Shown: piece after piece, positions 1 through 7,980 of the stretch | Numbering within the stretch: position 1 is the stretch's first letter | How the letters are laid out: each line of letters begins with the position of its first letter | From: an uncultured bacterium | GTDB lineage: Bacteria > Elusimicrobiota > Elusimicrobia > Elusimicrobiales > Elusimicrobiaceae | Length of the DNA: 64,000 nucleotides | NCBI GenBank assembly: GCA_949291545.1 | Contig: CASEWB010000006.1 | Location: 62,001 to 126,000 of the forward strand | Direction of reading: 5' to 3' | Program-made: the position numbers and the translations under genes | Notes under the pieces: model-generated | Seen by the model: only the letters and a program-made list of their open reading frames with translations | What the model was told of the DNA's origin: nothing | Databases searched by the model: none

Positions 1-460
1 GGGCCAGTTGGTTTAAATCTCCCACTACGATAACTTGTTTATGGGCAAAAGGCCGTTCATCTTCCAAAACTTCCTGTAGGCGCTCGTTCATCTTGTCAAA
101 AATATCTGCACGCACCATAGATATTTCGTCAATTACTAAAATATCTAGGTTGCGCCATGCAGTTTTTAAAGCATTGCGGTTGGCATAATCAAGCGGTGCG
201 TGCATATCTTGGGGATTGATATGAAAGAAAGAGTGGATTGTCTGTCCGTGAATGTTCAAAGCCGCAATACCTGTAGGAGCTACAAACATCGCATTTTTAC
301 TTTTTACATTTAAATGTGAGCGAAGTCCTTTCAAAAAAGTGGATTTACCAGTTCCAGGACGGCCATGGATAAACACATTGTCTCCATGGTTAATGTGATA
401 AATGGCGTTTTTAATTTCAGGTGTCATTTCCAATTCGGAAGAAATAATTTGCTGTGTCAT
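1..460 (-). CDS. PIF1-like helicase / RecD-type ATPase, N-terminal part (runs off the window)
   Basis: The first 153 residues are visible; the gene continues beyond base 1. A P-loop (GRPGTGKST, about residues 33-41) is followed by the typical PIF1/RecD segment APTGIAALNIHGQTIHSFF and a Walker B-like IDEISM. This pattern is characteristic of PIF1-family 5'-3' DNA helicases and of related ATPases that capture DNA ends. The start at 460 is preceded by AAGGAG at good spacing. It lies 10 bp after a NYN-domain gene and is probably its operon partner. The exact family cannot be settled without the C-terminal helicase motifs. Confidence 0.8.
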   Translation of the reverse strand, partial: MTQQIISSELEMTPEIKNAIYHINHGDNVFIHGRPGTGKSTFLKGLRSHLNVKSKNAMFVAPTGIAALNIHGQTIHSFFHINPQDMHAPLDYANRNALKTAWRNLDILVIDEISMVRADIFDKMNERLQEVLEDERPFAHKQVIVVGDLNQLA

Positions 461-470
461 AATAATCTCC

Positions 471-866
471 TTAGAAATTGATATAGGGCCAAAAACCCTT
501 TAAAAAAGAATATGTGTATTGCACATCGGCACCACAAGCGCGTGCTACTTGGATAATTTCATTATCTGCCGTAACCACGCAAACATCGCGGCCATATTGT
601 TGGGTATGCTCATAAATGGAATTGATGATGAGTTTATCGGCTTTATGGCGAGCCGAGAAGAACACACTCATTCCATGCGGGCGGGAAATGGCGCGTTTAT
701 AACCATCAAAATAACATTCAATCTCTCTGGAAGAGTCCGTATTAAAACTGGACACATAGTCAACCAATTGATCTGACAGCCGGGCTTCTAGGTCAAAATT
801 TGGTTTACCTTGCAGGCCATAGGCCGAACGAACGACATTGGATCCATCAATGATAAGACTTGTCAT
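471..866 (-). CDS. NYN-domain (YacP-like) putative RNase
   Basis: A 131-aa protein built almost entirely of one PIN-like NYN domain. An early acidic strand (SLIIDGSNVVRSAYG) is followed by CYFDGYKR, an internal DKLI helix and VVTADNEI near the C-terminus, which together supply the acidic residues expected of the metal site. NYN proteins are usually RNases acting on structured RNA or tRNA. The start at 866 is chosen over two upstream in-frame starts because AAGGAG lies 6 nt before it. It is probably co-transcribed with the PIF1-like gene just downstream. The role is inferred from the fold only. Confidence 0.75.
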   Translation of the reverse strand: MTSLIIDGSNVVRSAYGLQGKPNFDLEARLSDQLVDYVSSFNTDSSREIECYFDGYKRAISRPHGMSVFFSARHKADKLIINSIYEHTQQYGRDVCVVTADNEIIQVARACGADVQYTYSFLKGFWPYINF

Positions 867-1470
867 ATACATCTCCTTAGTTGTACCCCTTGGGTAAGGG
901 TGGTACGTAAGATATGCCAACTATGGGATTACTCCCTACCGGGTGTGGCCCCCTACACTATAGGCATAAATCTGGCATTTCCTGACATTGTATTCGTAAA
1001 ATCTACCTACTAGACACCAAGCAGTGGAATAAAATATGCTTGGCCGGAGCCCTACCGGAGCACTTTATAGCACGGCTCTCGGCTCTTATTACGGGTCATT
1101 CTCTCTTTGCAATTACACGCATATAACAGGAATTTTAGGCTTCCGATTAAACGGTTGTATACTCAATATGACAGGTTCCGTAAAACCCGCTGTTAACTGA
1201 AACTTCGGGGCAGTTAACAAACTCAGAGTTTCCTTTCCCAGCAGAAAGTTAATTACACATCCGGTTAATCTTCTTACTCACTAAATATGAAGATACCGCA
1301 TAACTACAAATACCCAACTAGGGATAATAAGCAGGGACATTTTCAAGTCGCCCTTCTGTAACGGACCGCCCTTGGTGCAACGAACCTTGGAGCAACCGTT
1401 GCCTAGTAACTTACTACGAAACGCATATTGAGCAAAAGCCCTATCTCTTGCCTTCCACTGCGCTTCCTTT
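867..1470 (-). other. Gene-free 600-nt stretch with many hairpins; candidate structured RNA or leader
   Basis: No convincing reading frame occurs here on either strand. The segment holds several short inverted repeats in a row: a perfect 7-bp stem at 1017-1023/1037-1043, CCGG pairs at 1044-1058, a perfect 9-bp stem at 1191-1199/1211-1219, an A/T hairpin at 1219-1231, and a 5-bp stem at 1233-1248. The NYN gene's motif/promoter-like element lies at 970-987. I compared it by eye with tmRNA, RNase P RNA and group I/II intron cores and saw none of their diagnostic sequences. It could be a long untranslated RNA or simply an eroded region. Confidence 0.4.
970..987 (-). promoter_or_regulatory. Island motif copy 1 (TGTCAGGAAATGCCAGAT), upstream of the NYN gene
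   Basis: This 18-bp sequence, read on the minus strand, recurs with few changes at 2769-2786, 2849-2865 and 7376-7393. On the plus strand it reads as two direct 10-bp units (TCTGGCATTT CCTGACATTG), so a bound protein would meet both on the same DNA face. A -10-like TATAGT follows 7 bp downstream in the direction of the NYN gene. It is either an operator or the upstream half of an unusual promoter. Confidence 0.5.
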
Positions 1471-1812
1471 CTACATATACTGATCAATCAAAGCCGCTAT
1501 TTCCGGATGTCCGTACCACATGGCATGATATTGGGCATTAAATCCTTTGTTGTCTGTTAAACGTGGATTTGCACCGGCATCCAATAACAATTTCACAATC
1601 CGGATATGACCTCTTTGGGCTGCCACCATTAAAGGGGTAAGGCCATTTGGCTCGTGCATATTTACATCTGCATTGGTGCGCAATAACTCGCGCACTTTAT
1701 ATTCATCTCCAGATAATGCATAATCAAGTAGTTTCATGTTGCAATAGGCAACGCGAGATGTATAGATAAACCATATGACGATTAAAACGACTATTACTAA
1801 CAAGAAAAACAT
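1471..1812 (-). CDS. Membrane-anchored ankyrin-repeat protein
   Basis: A 113-aa protein. Residues 1-18 form one hydrophobic membrane segment, followed by ankyrin repeats from about residue 27: one repeat (LLDYALSGDEYKVRELL), a canonical repeat with NGLTPLMVAAQRGHIRIVKLLLDAGA, and a partial third repeat. Ankyrin repeats bind protein partners, so this is likely an adaptor or inhibitor at the membrane. The start at 1812 has a strong GGAGG 7-8 nt upstream, within the 10-nt gap after the DUF805 gene, so the two are translated from one mRNA. The partner is unknown; the neighbouring DUF805 protein is the obvious candidate. Confidence 0.8.
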   Translation of the reverse strand: MFFLLVIVVLIVIWFIYTSRVAYCNMKLLDYALSGDEYKVRELLRTNADVNMHEPNGLTPLMVAAQRGHIRIVKLLLDAGANPRLTDNKGFNAQYHAMWYGHPEIAALIDQYM

Positions 1813-1822
1813 AGACGCCTCC

Positions 1823-2731
1823 TCATAACTCTTTAAATTTATCCATAATGCGTTTAATACTAATCAACGCTTGGGATAAGCTCATAACTAGTGTCATACT
1901 TTCAAAGAAATCCAAAAACTCACCCATATCTTCCGCCGCTAGCTCTTTTTTACCTGTTATTACATCGGTCATATCTTTCCCGCTAGCTTTTCCACGGGCT
2001 TTCTGCAAAAAATGGCTTAGCGCAAAGGCCCGTGTACCCACTGTAGCACCGCTTTTACTGATGAGTTCCTTGCAAGCCATATAGACGGGGATACGTGCAT
2101 GATATTCATCAACCGCTTTTCCAAACATTTCTTTATTAGCGCTGTTTTTCAAAAGTACCTGTCCCAACATGCGGTCCGAAATTTGTTCGCGATGCTCTCT
2201 AAAATTCACAAATATTAAATGGTCTGTTTCTATTAAGAGCAAGTAGCACATCTCCAATTTTTCCTGTAAACTCTGCAGTGACTTATCCTGCCCCGTAATC
2301 AGCAAAATGAATTCTGCCAAGCCATCTCCGAGAGCTTGCCACCTATCACCAGAAGAAACGGGTGCTTGCTCATATTCTTGATTTTCATTACGAGTGGAAG
2401 AAATTTTGGGCGCTCTTGGGTCGGGGCCATACTTATTGCTCCCATGCGTTCCGCCTACTACTAACATCAGGAAAAATAAAATCATCCCCACGAACGGAAT
2501 TAGTGATAAAAATATAAGCCCACCGGACCAACCGATATCATGCAAACGCTTCATATAACTGGGGATTAACAGGAGTTGCAATAGCAACAGTACAACATTG
2601 CCTCCTTCTCCGCCCATCATGCCAATTAGCAATGTCCCCGCAATAACAGACAAAACAAATAAAAACAGGAATTGTCTGCGGCAAATACGTCCGTTCCAAT
2701 CAAAAAATTTACTCAAAGCATCAATAAACAT
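1823..2731 (-). CDS. DUF805 membrane protein with a long cytosolic helical domain
   Basis: A 302-aa protein. Residues 1-115 match DUF805: it opens with FFDWNGRICRRQFLF, has about three to four hydrophobic segments and the typical RLHDIGWSG and GSNKYGPDP motifs. Residues about 130-302 form a soluble, mostly helical extension I do not recognise. Plain DUF805 proteins are usually about 120 aa, so the extension is the unusual part. Start: AAAGGAG lies 6 nt upstream of 2731. A copy of the island motif lies 38 bp upstream. DUF805 proteins have no settled function; in phage-defence-like gene sets small membrane proteins of this kind can be effectors, but that is inference. Confidence 0.75.
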   Translation of the reverse strand: MFIDALSKFFDWNGRICRRQFLFLFVLSVIAGTLLIGMMGGEGGNVVLLLLQLLLIPSYMKRLHDIGWSGGLIFLSLIPFVGMILFFLMLVVGGTHGSNKYGPDPRAPKISSTRNENQEYEQAPVSSGDRWQALGDGLAEFILLITGQDKSLQSLQEKLEMCYLLLIETDHLIFVNFREHREQISDRMLGQVLLKNSANKEMFGKAVDEYHARIPVYMACKELISKSGATVGTRAFALSHFLQKARGKASGKDMTDVITGKKELAAEDMGEFLDFFESMTLVMSLSQALISIKRIMDKFKEL

Positions 2732-2768
2732 AATTTTCTCCTTTAGTACCTATCTACCTTAAGCACGG

Positions 2769-2786
2769 ATCTGGCATTTTCTGACA
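2769..2786 (-). promoter_or_regulatory. Island motif copy 2 (TGTCAGAAAATGCCAGAT), upstream of the DUF805 gene
   Basis: Second copy of the shared motif, 38 bp before the DUF805 start and pointing toward it. After GCCAGAT the two copies remain partly alike (TTTATGCCTATAGT at copy 1, CCGTGCTTAAGGT here), as expected if the motif sits at a fixed distance from a -10 element. Confidence 0.5.
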
Positions 2787-2823
2787 TTTCTATTCACAAG
2801 AGAAGCAAAATCGTATAAAATAC

Positions 2824-2850
2824 GAAAGCCCCTCACGATAAGGGGCTTTC
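2824..2850 (-). terminator. Terminator-like hairpin after the kinase gene
   Basis: GAAAGCCCC and GGGGCTTTC form a perfect 9-bp stem with an 8-nt loop. On the minus strand it is followed by a T-rich but interrupted tail and a second A/T hairpin (2811-2825), so it likely ends kinase-operon transcripts; efficiency is uncertain. Confidence 0.55.
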
Positions 2851-2865
2851 TGGCATTTTATGACA
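2849..2865 (-). promoter_or_regulatory. Island motif copy 3 (TGTCATAAAATGCCAGA), between kinase stop and terminator
   Basis: Third motif copy, in the same orientation as copies 1 and 2. It overlaps the upstream edge of the terminator hairpin stem, which is an odd place for a promoter, so it may act as an operator or binding site rather than a start site. Confidence 0.4.
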
Positions 2866-2880
2866 TTGTATTAAAGGAAT

Positions 2881-5466
2881 TTATACGATTTTGCGACCTA
2901 GGAGATTATTGACTATGTCCTGCTGAAAAGCCAAGCCTGAATCAAAACGAAGCATTAGGTACCAAAAGAAATCTTTAAAACAACTAACATAGAAAAAAGA
3001 TTGACGGAAAGATCTAATAGCAGATTTTAAACGCCAAACATACAAAACTCTATTTCGCGGGGACTTTTCTATTGCTAAAGAAAAATTCTTAAAACTATTA
3101 GCATACTCCCTGGTCTGATATTGGCAGAATGCTAATTTTTGATACATATACTTTGCCGCCCCGAATTCTTCAGAAAAATGGAAGGATATCTTTGAAGATG
3201 GCAGGAACTCCCTGTTAAAGCAATCAGTAAGCTGCTTAATTTCTTCATCAATTTTTTCCAAATCTGTACTAGTAGGGAGAGGTAAATTTTCTTGATAGTA
3301 CTTCTTGGCCCATTTCCATTCGTCTAAATCGTATAACAAATTAGCAATATCTAACTGATTGCTCAGAGAAGCAGGCAGAAGCATTGTGTACGCTAACAAT
3401 GCGATACGTCCTACATGGGCGGCATTATATCGTTCCGTATTAGGATCATCTTTTGTTCCTCGTAGCAGTCTGCCTCTCATCGTTTTTCCTTCTTTGGCAA
3501 ATTTTCGGTACATTTCTTCTATTTCCCCAAAGACTTCCTGAGCATGCTTTTTGTCTTCCAGGGCTATATAGCATAGCGCTTTCTGTAAAAGTATGTCATA
3601 AGAATATATGCTATTTTTTACCACCTCTTTATCGACTGAAACAATATGTTCAAGCATAGTTTTATAATCATTCTTCAAGGAAGCCAATTTTATGCGATAC
3701 CATAAGATAATGTCTCTGGGAAATTTATCCGAGCATTTTATTAGATACGATAAAGCTTCTTCTTGCTGAGAAGATGTGTATGATCCTGGATTATTTACAA
3801 CATTTTTATAAAATTCAGTCGAATCTTCCAAAACATACTTCCTATCTTGTGAATAAAATAAAGGCCAATAAACCAGTAACCAGGCATATAACGAGGCATA
3901 TATTTCTTTTACGGTATAATAAAATTTTCCTTTATTGATTAGCTCCTTTATTGTGGAAGAAAAAGATTTTTTACGCGCATACATTAAAAGAAATAATGGG
4001 GCACAGACAATGAGAAATGGTATTGCCAGCCCAAGCACGTCATATCCAACCCTTATTACACCATCTAATTTTTGAACCAAACCAGGCATAGAAGGATGCG
4101 AATCAGCAGTTCGGGAGAGCAGTACGGTACAAACACTATAGATTGGTAAGATATAGTATGGTATCAAGTATTCCGGGTGTTCATTTTCATAATCTCTGTA
4201 TTTTGAAAAGAGAAAAATTATTCCCAACAAAACAGCAACGGGCAATAAAGGGAAAAAAGTATCAAACGGTTTATATAAAATTTTGATAGGGGAAAAAAAT
4301 AATGATAAAACTGATATCACAAAGAACCAAACAATAAGAAGTAGGATAAAACGTATCGCACATAACCTGCTAGGAGAATACATCGCGCCTCTACATTTTT
4401 CTCTAAGCAAATGTGCCTCTTTTAATGACTTATCTTTCTGAATAGCGAGTGTTAGAAATGTAAATGCATGCTTATAGTGAGTTAACAAATAATATCCTTG
4501 TCCCCTTAAAAACAATTGCTGGGCAGACATATCCTTATAATTTTTAGGATTAATATCGAAGATTTTACGAAGGAAAAGAAAGGGTTTTGTACTAGTATCT
4601 TCTTTGTAAGGAATATATATGGGGAAAGTCTGTTTGATATACTTTTCTATTTTATCATCTATTTCTTCAAAATTCTTGTACCTTTTTCTCGGGTCTTCAG
4701 CTAGGCATTTTTGAATAATCCCTCCGCAACAGGAATCCTCAACTTTCGACGCGTCTATTTGATATAACTTGTCTTCAGTGCCTGCCGTCTGATAAGGGAA
4801 TTGTCCCCTGTTTAGTAGTTGATAAAGCAAAATCCCGAAAGAATAAATATCGCCTCGAACCGTAGGTTTTGCATTTTGCAAAGAATATTCCGGTGGAATA
4901 TATCCCGGGGTGCCACCTTTGTTTTCGATGCTAGATAGTCCAAAATCCGTAATTTTAATATTATTATCTGGAGAAATTAGGATATTACTTGGTTTAATAT
5001 CTCTATGAACCTCTATTCCACAATCGTTTAAAAAAATCATACCTTTACAAATTTGCGAAGCCCATATCAGCGCCTGTTGTCTATCGACGATTTTTATAGC
5101 AGATTCCAACGTTTCTCCTTTTACAGAATCTTCCAAAGAATAGGGTTGTTTTCCAACATAATCCATGAGGATATAGTAAGTGTCCCCATCATTAATAATC
5201 GTGCGAGTATAAGTCACATACGGATGACACGGAAGTGAAAGACAAAGCAATGCTTCTTTTCTAAATTTCTCTTCATCATCATATTTTTTAAATGTCTTTA
5301 ATACACAAAACTTGTTATCACGTTTATCTCGGCAGAAAAATACGTCTCCCATGCCGCCTTCACGGGCTTTGTCTGATATTTCAAAAAATTCAGACAAAAC
5401 ATCCCCGCGCTTCATAAACAAGGGCTGTGATTTTTCTTTTTGTTGTATATATTGAGTTTTAGGCAT
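2881..5466 (-). CDS. Membrane Ser/Thr protein kinase (Hanks type) with TPR-like C-terminal region
   Basis: An 861-aa protein. The N-terminal 300 residues form a complete, apparently active kinase: glycine loop at 34-44, ATP-binding lysine K57 (CVLKTF), catalytic HRDIKPSN at 154-161, DFG at 174-176, activation segment GTPGYIPPE at 185-193 and DIYSFG at 206-211. About four transmembrane segments follow between residues 370 and 510. The rest (about 515-861) is soluble and helical with TPR-like pairs (for example FKNFSLAIEKSPRNRVLY). Membrane kinases of this class sense a signal and phosphorylate FHA-type or other partners. The gene starts 3 nt after the stop of the 619-aa upstream gene, so both are one operon. 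Confidence 0.9.
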   Translation of the reverse strand: MPKTQYIQQKEKSQPLFMKRGDVLSEFFEISDKAREGGMGDVFFCRDKRDNKFCVLKTFKKYDDEEKFRKEALLCLSLPCHPYVTYTRTIINDGDTYYILMDYVGKQPYSLEDSVKGETLESAIKIVDRQQALIWASQICKGMIFLNDCGIEVHRDIKPSNILISPDNNIKITDFGLSSIENKGGTPGYIPPEYSLQNAKPTVRGDIYSFGILLYQLLNRGQFPYQTAGTEDKLYQIDASKVEDSCCGGIIQKCLAEDPRKRYKNFEEIDDKIEKYIKQTFPIYIPYKEDTSTKPFLFLRKIFDINPKNYKDMSAQQLFLRGQGYYLLTHYKHAFTFLTLAIQKDKSLKEAHLLREKCRGAMYSPSRLCAIRFILLLIVWFFVISVLSLFFSPIKILYKPFDTFFPLLPVAVLLGIIFLFSKYRDYENEHPEYLIPYYILPIYSVCTVLLSRTADSHPSMPGLVQKLDGVIRVGYDVLGLAIPFLIVCAPLFLLMYARKKSFSSTIKELINKGKFYYTVKEIYASLYAWLLVYWPLFYSQDRKYVLEDSTEFYKNVVNNPGSYTSSQQEEALSYLIKCSDKFPRDIILWYRIKLASLKNDYKTMLEHIVSVDKEVVKNSIYSYDILLQKALCYIALEDKKHAQEVFGEIEEMYRKFAKEGKTMRGRLLRGTKDDPNTERYNAAHVGRIALLAYTMLLPASLSNQLDIANLLYDLDEWKWAKKYYQENLPLPTSTDLEKIDEEIKQLTDCFNREFLPSSKISFHFSEEFGAAKYMYQKLAFCQYQTREYANSFKNFSLAIEKSPRNRVLYVWRLKSAIRSFRQSFFYVSCFKDFFWYLMLRFDSGLAFQQDIVNNLLGRKIV

Positions 5467-5469
5467 AAT

Positions 5470-7329
5470 TTACTCTACAAATGATTTCTCGGCAAAGCTC
5501 TTCATAATAGTTTTGCTGCGGCGTTGCGCCTTTACTTCTATGTACCACCCTATCGGCAATCGTCCTAACAATGGATGTTTTACTCCCTGTAATAGTTGCC
5601 CTGCAAACAATACCGATCCTTCCCAAAACACTCCGATCCCGGCAACGTCCGATAGCCAAATATCACGCGTTAGCGGTTCAAAACTTTCCGCAAAATCAAT
5701 ATTTAGCTCTCCGGCAGTGCCAATCTGCCTGTCTAATAAATTAAACAACTTATCTTGGGACAAAAACCACAAATTTCCTTCTTGTTCTTTTTTAGGGTGC
5801 ACCAACCAATCTTGCCTGTTTGCCTGATATTCAAGTGTTAACATATCGCGAGACATAGCCAGGCCATCCGGTTGGCACACATTAATTTGCGGAATATCCA
5901 ACGGGTCCTCTTCATCTAACCGCCCAATAGCAATTTTAGGGGAACGCAACGCATTCAAATGATATTCATTTTCTTTGCCACATGCACAATATACAGATAC
6001 AACCGTCCCCATAGTTGAATTTGCAGAAGGAGTAATGGTGTCATTAGACATCAACAAAGCTTGGGCCTTTTCAAACTCACAATTGCGCTTATATACCAAT
6101 GCCAAATAGTATTTGTGCAACTCACACGGAATTTTTTGATATCGTTCTTTGTAGTAAGATACCAGTTGTTTGGGAGCAAGGGCATGGGTTGGCTCCAGCA
6201 CCGGCTCGTGTTTTGGATAAATAGGGCATGAAATTAACTCTTTTAGCCGTCCATAACGGTAATCCATCACTTTAAAAGTTTTTTCTTCCGCCAACTGACA
6301 TTTCGGACAATGCTTTCTGTGTTCGATATATTCTTCGAGCAATTTATTATCCGTCGGTTGTGATTCTCTAATAATTTGATTCCTTACCAACAACCAAATG
6401 GCCTCTGTATATTGAGAACAGCCTTTAAATACATCCGGCAAAACAATATGCATTTCATCTCGGGCACTGGTGGCTTGCTGTGGTAACTCCTGCAAAGCAA
6501 CTTGTAATGGGGCCCGCAAAATCGATTCCTCTATGCCCTCTTTAAACTCAGCGAACTCGCCTTCCAAAGAATCAAAAAATGAGTTAATAATCTGCGCTAA
6601 TTTCTTTCTTTCTCGGCTAGAGTTGGCGGTGGCAAATTTCGCCTTTTTATAACGTTTTTGATATTCTTGTCGCTGAACAGATTGATCCGATAATGTATAT
6701 TTCTGACCCCATAAATGATCTAAAAAAGCCCAAAACGGATATAGTTTCTCCAGTATACGCTTTTTTTCTTCATAGGACAGTTGTGCTCTGTACTGTTTGG
6801 TTACCTGTGGGATTTGCTCACGCGCTTCTTTTGGCATGTCGGAAGGGGCCTTGGCGGCATTGACGGCAATAAAATTCTTCGTAGATAAGAAAAATACGAC
6901 AAACTTGTTTATGATATCATCGGGTAGTTGATTTATAAACTTTTCCAACTTGTCTGAAAATGAGTTTATATCTTTTGCGCTTTCGTCAGACGGCCAAGAA
7001 TCGTTGCTATCCTTCGCTTCTTGTTGGATTTCTTGCAACTCATTTTCCCGACATTTTTGGGCAGGTTGTTCCCAATCGGCTCCTTGCCCTATCTGTAACT
7101 TGCAAAACTGTTTAAATTGCTCTTGATGTTCCGCAATTTCCCCGTGTTGTTCCCAAAACGGCTCTAGCACAATTTTCCCATCCATCCATAGATTAAAAAA
7201 CCGGGAAGCATCCTCGTTGCTATCATCCACGCAAGGAAACACCGCAAAAGCTACATATTCCAACAAATCTTGTTCTGCCTGTTTGCGGTTATCTAAAAAA
7301 TCTTGTTTCGTTGGTATATTAAAGGGCAT
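5470..7329 (-). CDS. Large protein of unknown function with weak FHA-like segment, partner of the kinase
   Basis: A 619-aa soluble protein. I do not recognise it as a whole. Its middle has a possible zinc-binding CPKC (about residue 345) and a CAC (about 455). Residues about 460-540 resemble an FHA fold: IAIGR, then MSRDM, then a basic WLVHP strand, similar in order to the GR...SR.H pattern, although the usual histidine is replaced. FHA domains read phosphothreonine, which would suit a kinase encoded 3 nt downstream. A C-terminal region (about 565-619) is rich in beta strands (GIGVFWEGSVLFAG). Start: GGAG 5 nt upstream. FHA assignment is a hypothesis. Confidence 0.6.
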   Translation of the reverse strand: MPFNIPTKQDFLDNRKQAEQDLLEYVAFAVFPCVDDSNEDASRFFNLWMDGKIVLEPFWEQHGEIAEHQEQFKQFCKLQIGQGADWEQPAQKCRENELQEIQQEAKDSNDSWPSDESAKDINSFSDKLEKFINQLPDDIINKFVVFFLSTKNFIAVNAAKAPSDMPKEAREQIPQVTKQYRAQLSYEEKKRILEKLYPFWAFLDHLWGQKYTLSDQSVQRQEYQKRYKKAKFATANSSRERKKLAQIINSFFDSLEGEFAEFKEGIEESILRAPLQVALQELPQQATSARDEMHIVLPDVFKGCSQYTEAIWLLVRNQIIRESQPTDNKLLEEYIEHRKHCPKCQLAEEKTFKVMDYRYGRLKELISCPIYPKHEPVLEPTHALAPKQLVSYYKERYQKIPCELHKYYLALVYKRNCEFEKAQALLMSNDTITPSANSTMGTVVSVYCACGKENEYHLNALRSPKIAIGRLDEEDPLDIPQINVCQPDGLAMSRDMLTLEYQANRQDWLVHPKKEQEGNLWFLSQDKLFNLLDRQIGTAGELNIDFAESFEPLTRDIWLSDVAGIGVFWEGSVLFAGQLLQGVKHPLLGRLPIGWYIEVKAQRRSKTIMKSFAEKSFVE

Positions 7330-7375
7330 AATGGCTCCACATTAAAATCATTGTACTTTATTTCCGCTGCTAATT

Positions 7376-7393
7376 TGTCAAAAAATGCCAGAT
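7376..7393 (+). promoter_or_regulatory. Island motif copy 4 (TGTCAAAAAATGCCAGAT), between divergent operons
   Basis: Fourth copy, pointing rightward toward the nuclease lipoprotein and CBASS genes, 42 bp before the lipoprotein start. An AT-rich -10-like ATATATT follows. On the opposite strand the same bases contain TTGACA heading toward the 619-aa gene, so one site could control both operons. Confidence 0.5.
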
Positions 7394-7434
7394 TGGCAAT
7401 ATATTTAGAAATGGTATGGATTTAAGGAGACCTT

Positions 7435-7875
7435 ATGGCTATAGGTAAAATATCACTTATACTAACCTGTGTACTGTTCTTGGACAGCTGTGCACATGTA
7501 AATGCAAGCCAACAAAAAGATATGGCAAATTTTGACAATGTATCCTTGATATCTGTATATGATGGGGATACATTCTACATAGATATTCCTTCTTGCGATA
7601 TTGATGTTTTCTGCAAACATATTTCCATTCGCATTCGAGGAATGGATTGCCCTGAAATGAAAGGTAGTACCGCAGAAACAAAAGCCCGAGCCAAACAAGC
7701 CAAGGAGTTTAGTGAACGCTTTCTTAAAAGCGGCAAAATTCTACTGTACAATTGTGGACGAGATAAGTATTTCCGGCTACTTTGCGATGTGGGAGTTAAC
7801 GATAAAAGCTTAGGTGCAGAGTTAATTAAGTCCGGACATGCTGTTTCTTATGATGGCGGAACAAAAAATCCTTAA
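7435..7875 (+). CDS. Thermonuclease (SNase)-fold lipoprotein
   Basis: A 146-aa protein with a lipoprotein signal peptide (LDSC lipobox, Cys at about 19) and one staphylococcal-nuclease-like domain. Visible family features are VYDGDTFY (metal-binding Asp region), SIRIRGMDCPEM (catalytic Arg strand) and the closing AELIKSGHAVSY helix. SNase-fold enzymes cut DNA or RNA in a calcium-dependent way. Here it would be tethered outside the cytoplasm, in the periplasm or on the outer membrane. The start is well supported by AAGGAG. It is about 105 bp before the CBASS operon and on the same strand; whether it is functionally tied to CBASS is unproven. Confidence 0.85.
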   Translation: MAIGKISLILTCVLFLDSCAHVNASQQKDMANFDNVSLISVYDGDTFYIDIPSCDIDVFCKHISIRIRGMDCPEMKGSTAETKARAKQAKEFSERFLKSGKILLYNCGRDKYFRLLCDVGVNDKSLGAELIKSGHAVSYDGGTKNP

Positions 7876-7980
7876 AATTTAATTAAAACTCAATTTGTGG
7901 ATATTATTTCAAAATTAGCACTCTTTTGTTTTATTTGATAAAAATAAAATAATTTGATATGATTTTAAAGAAGAAAAGAT

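Larger units (their letters stand above)
2805..2894 (-). repeat. 14-bp perfect inverted repeat spanning the kinase stop codon
   Basis: The last codons of the kinase gene (GCAAAATCGTATAA on the minus strand, 2894-2881) are repeated in perfect inverted form at 2818-2805. The 62-nt loop holds the third island motif and a terminator-like hairpin. In the kinase mRNA this would make a closed multi-branch structure around the 3' end. Confidence 0.6.

Noticed and set aside
867-1470. tmRNA, RNase P RNA or a self-splicing intron
   Set aside because: No tag reading frame, no GAGGAAAGTCC-type P4 strand, no group I core and no reliable domain V could be found by eye.
1281-1487. 68-codon frame at the start of the hairpin-rich gap
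   Set aside because: No protein-like features and it overlaps the end of the ankyrin gene out of frame.
970-7393. Sigma54 promoters for the repeated island motif
   Set aside because: On either strand the GG/GC spacing of -24/-12 elements is not met.
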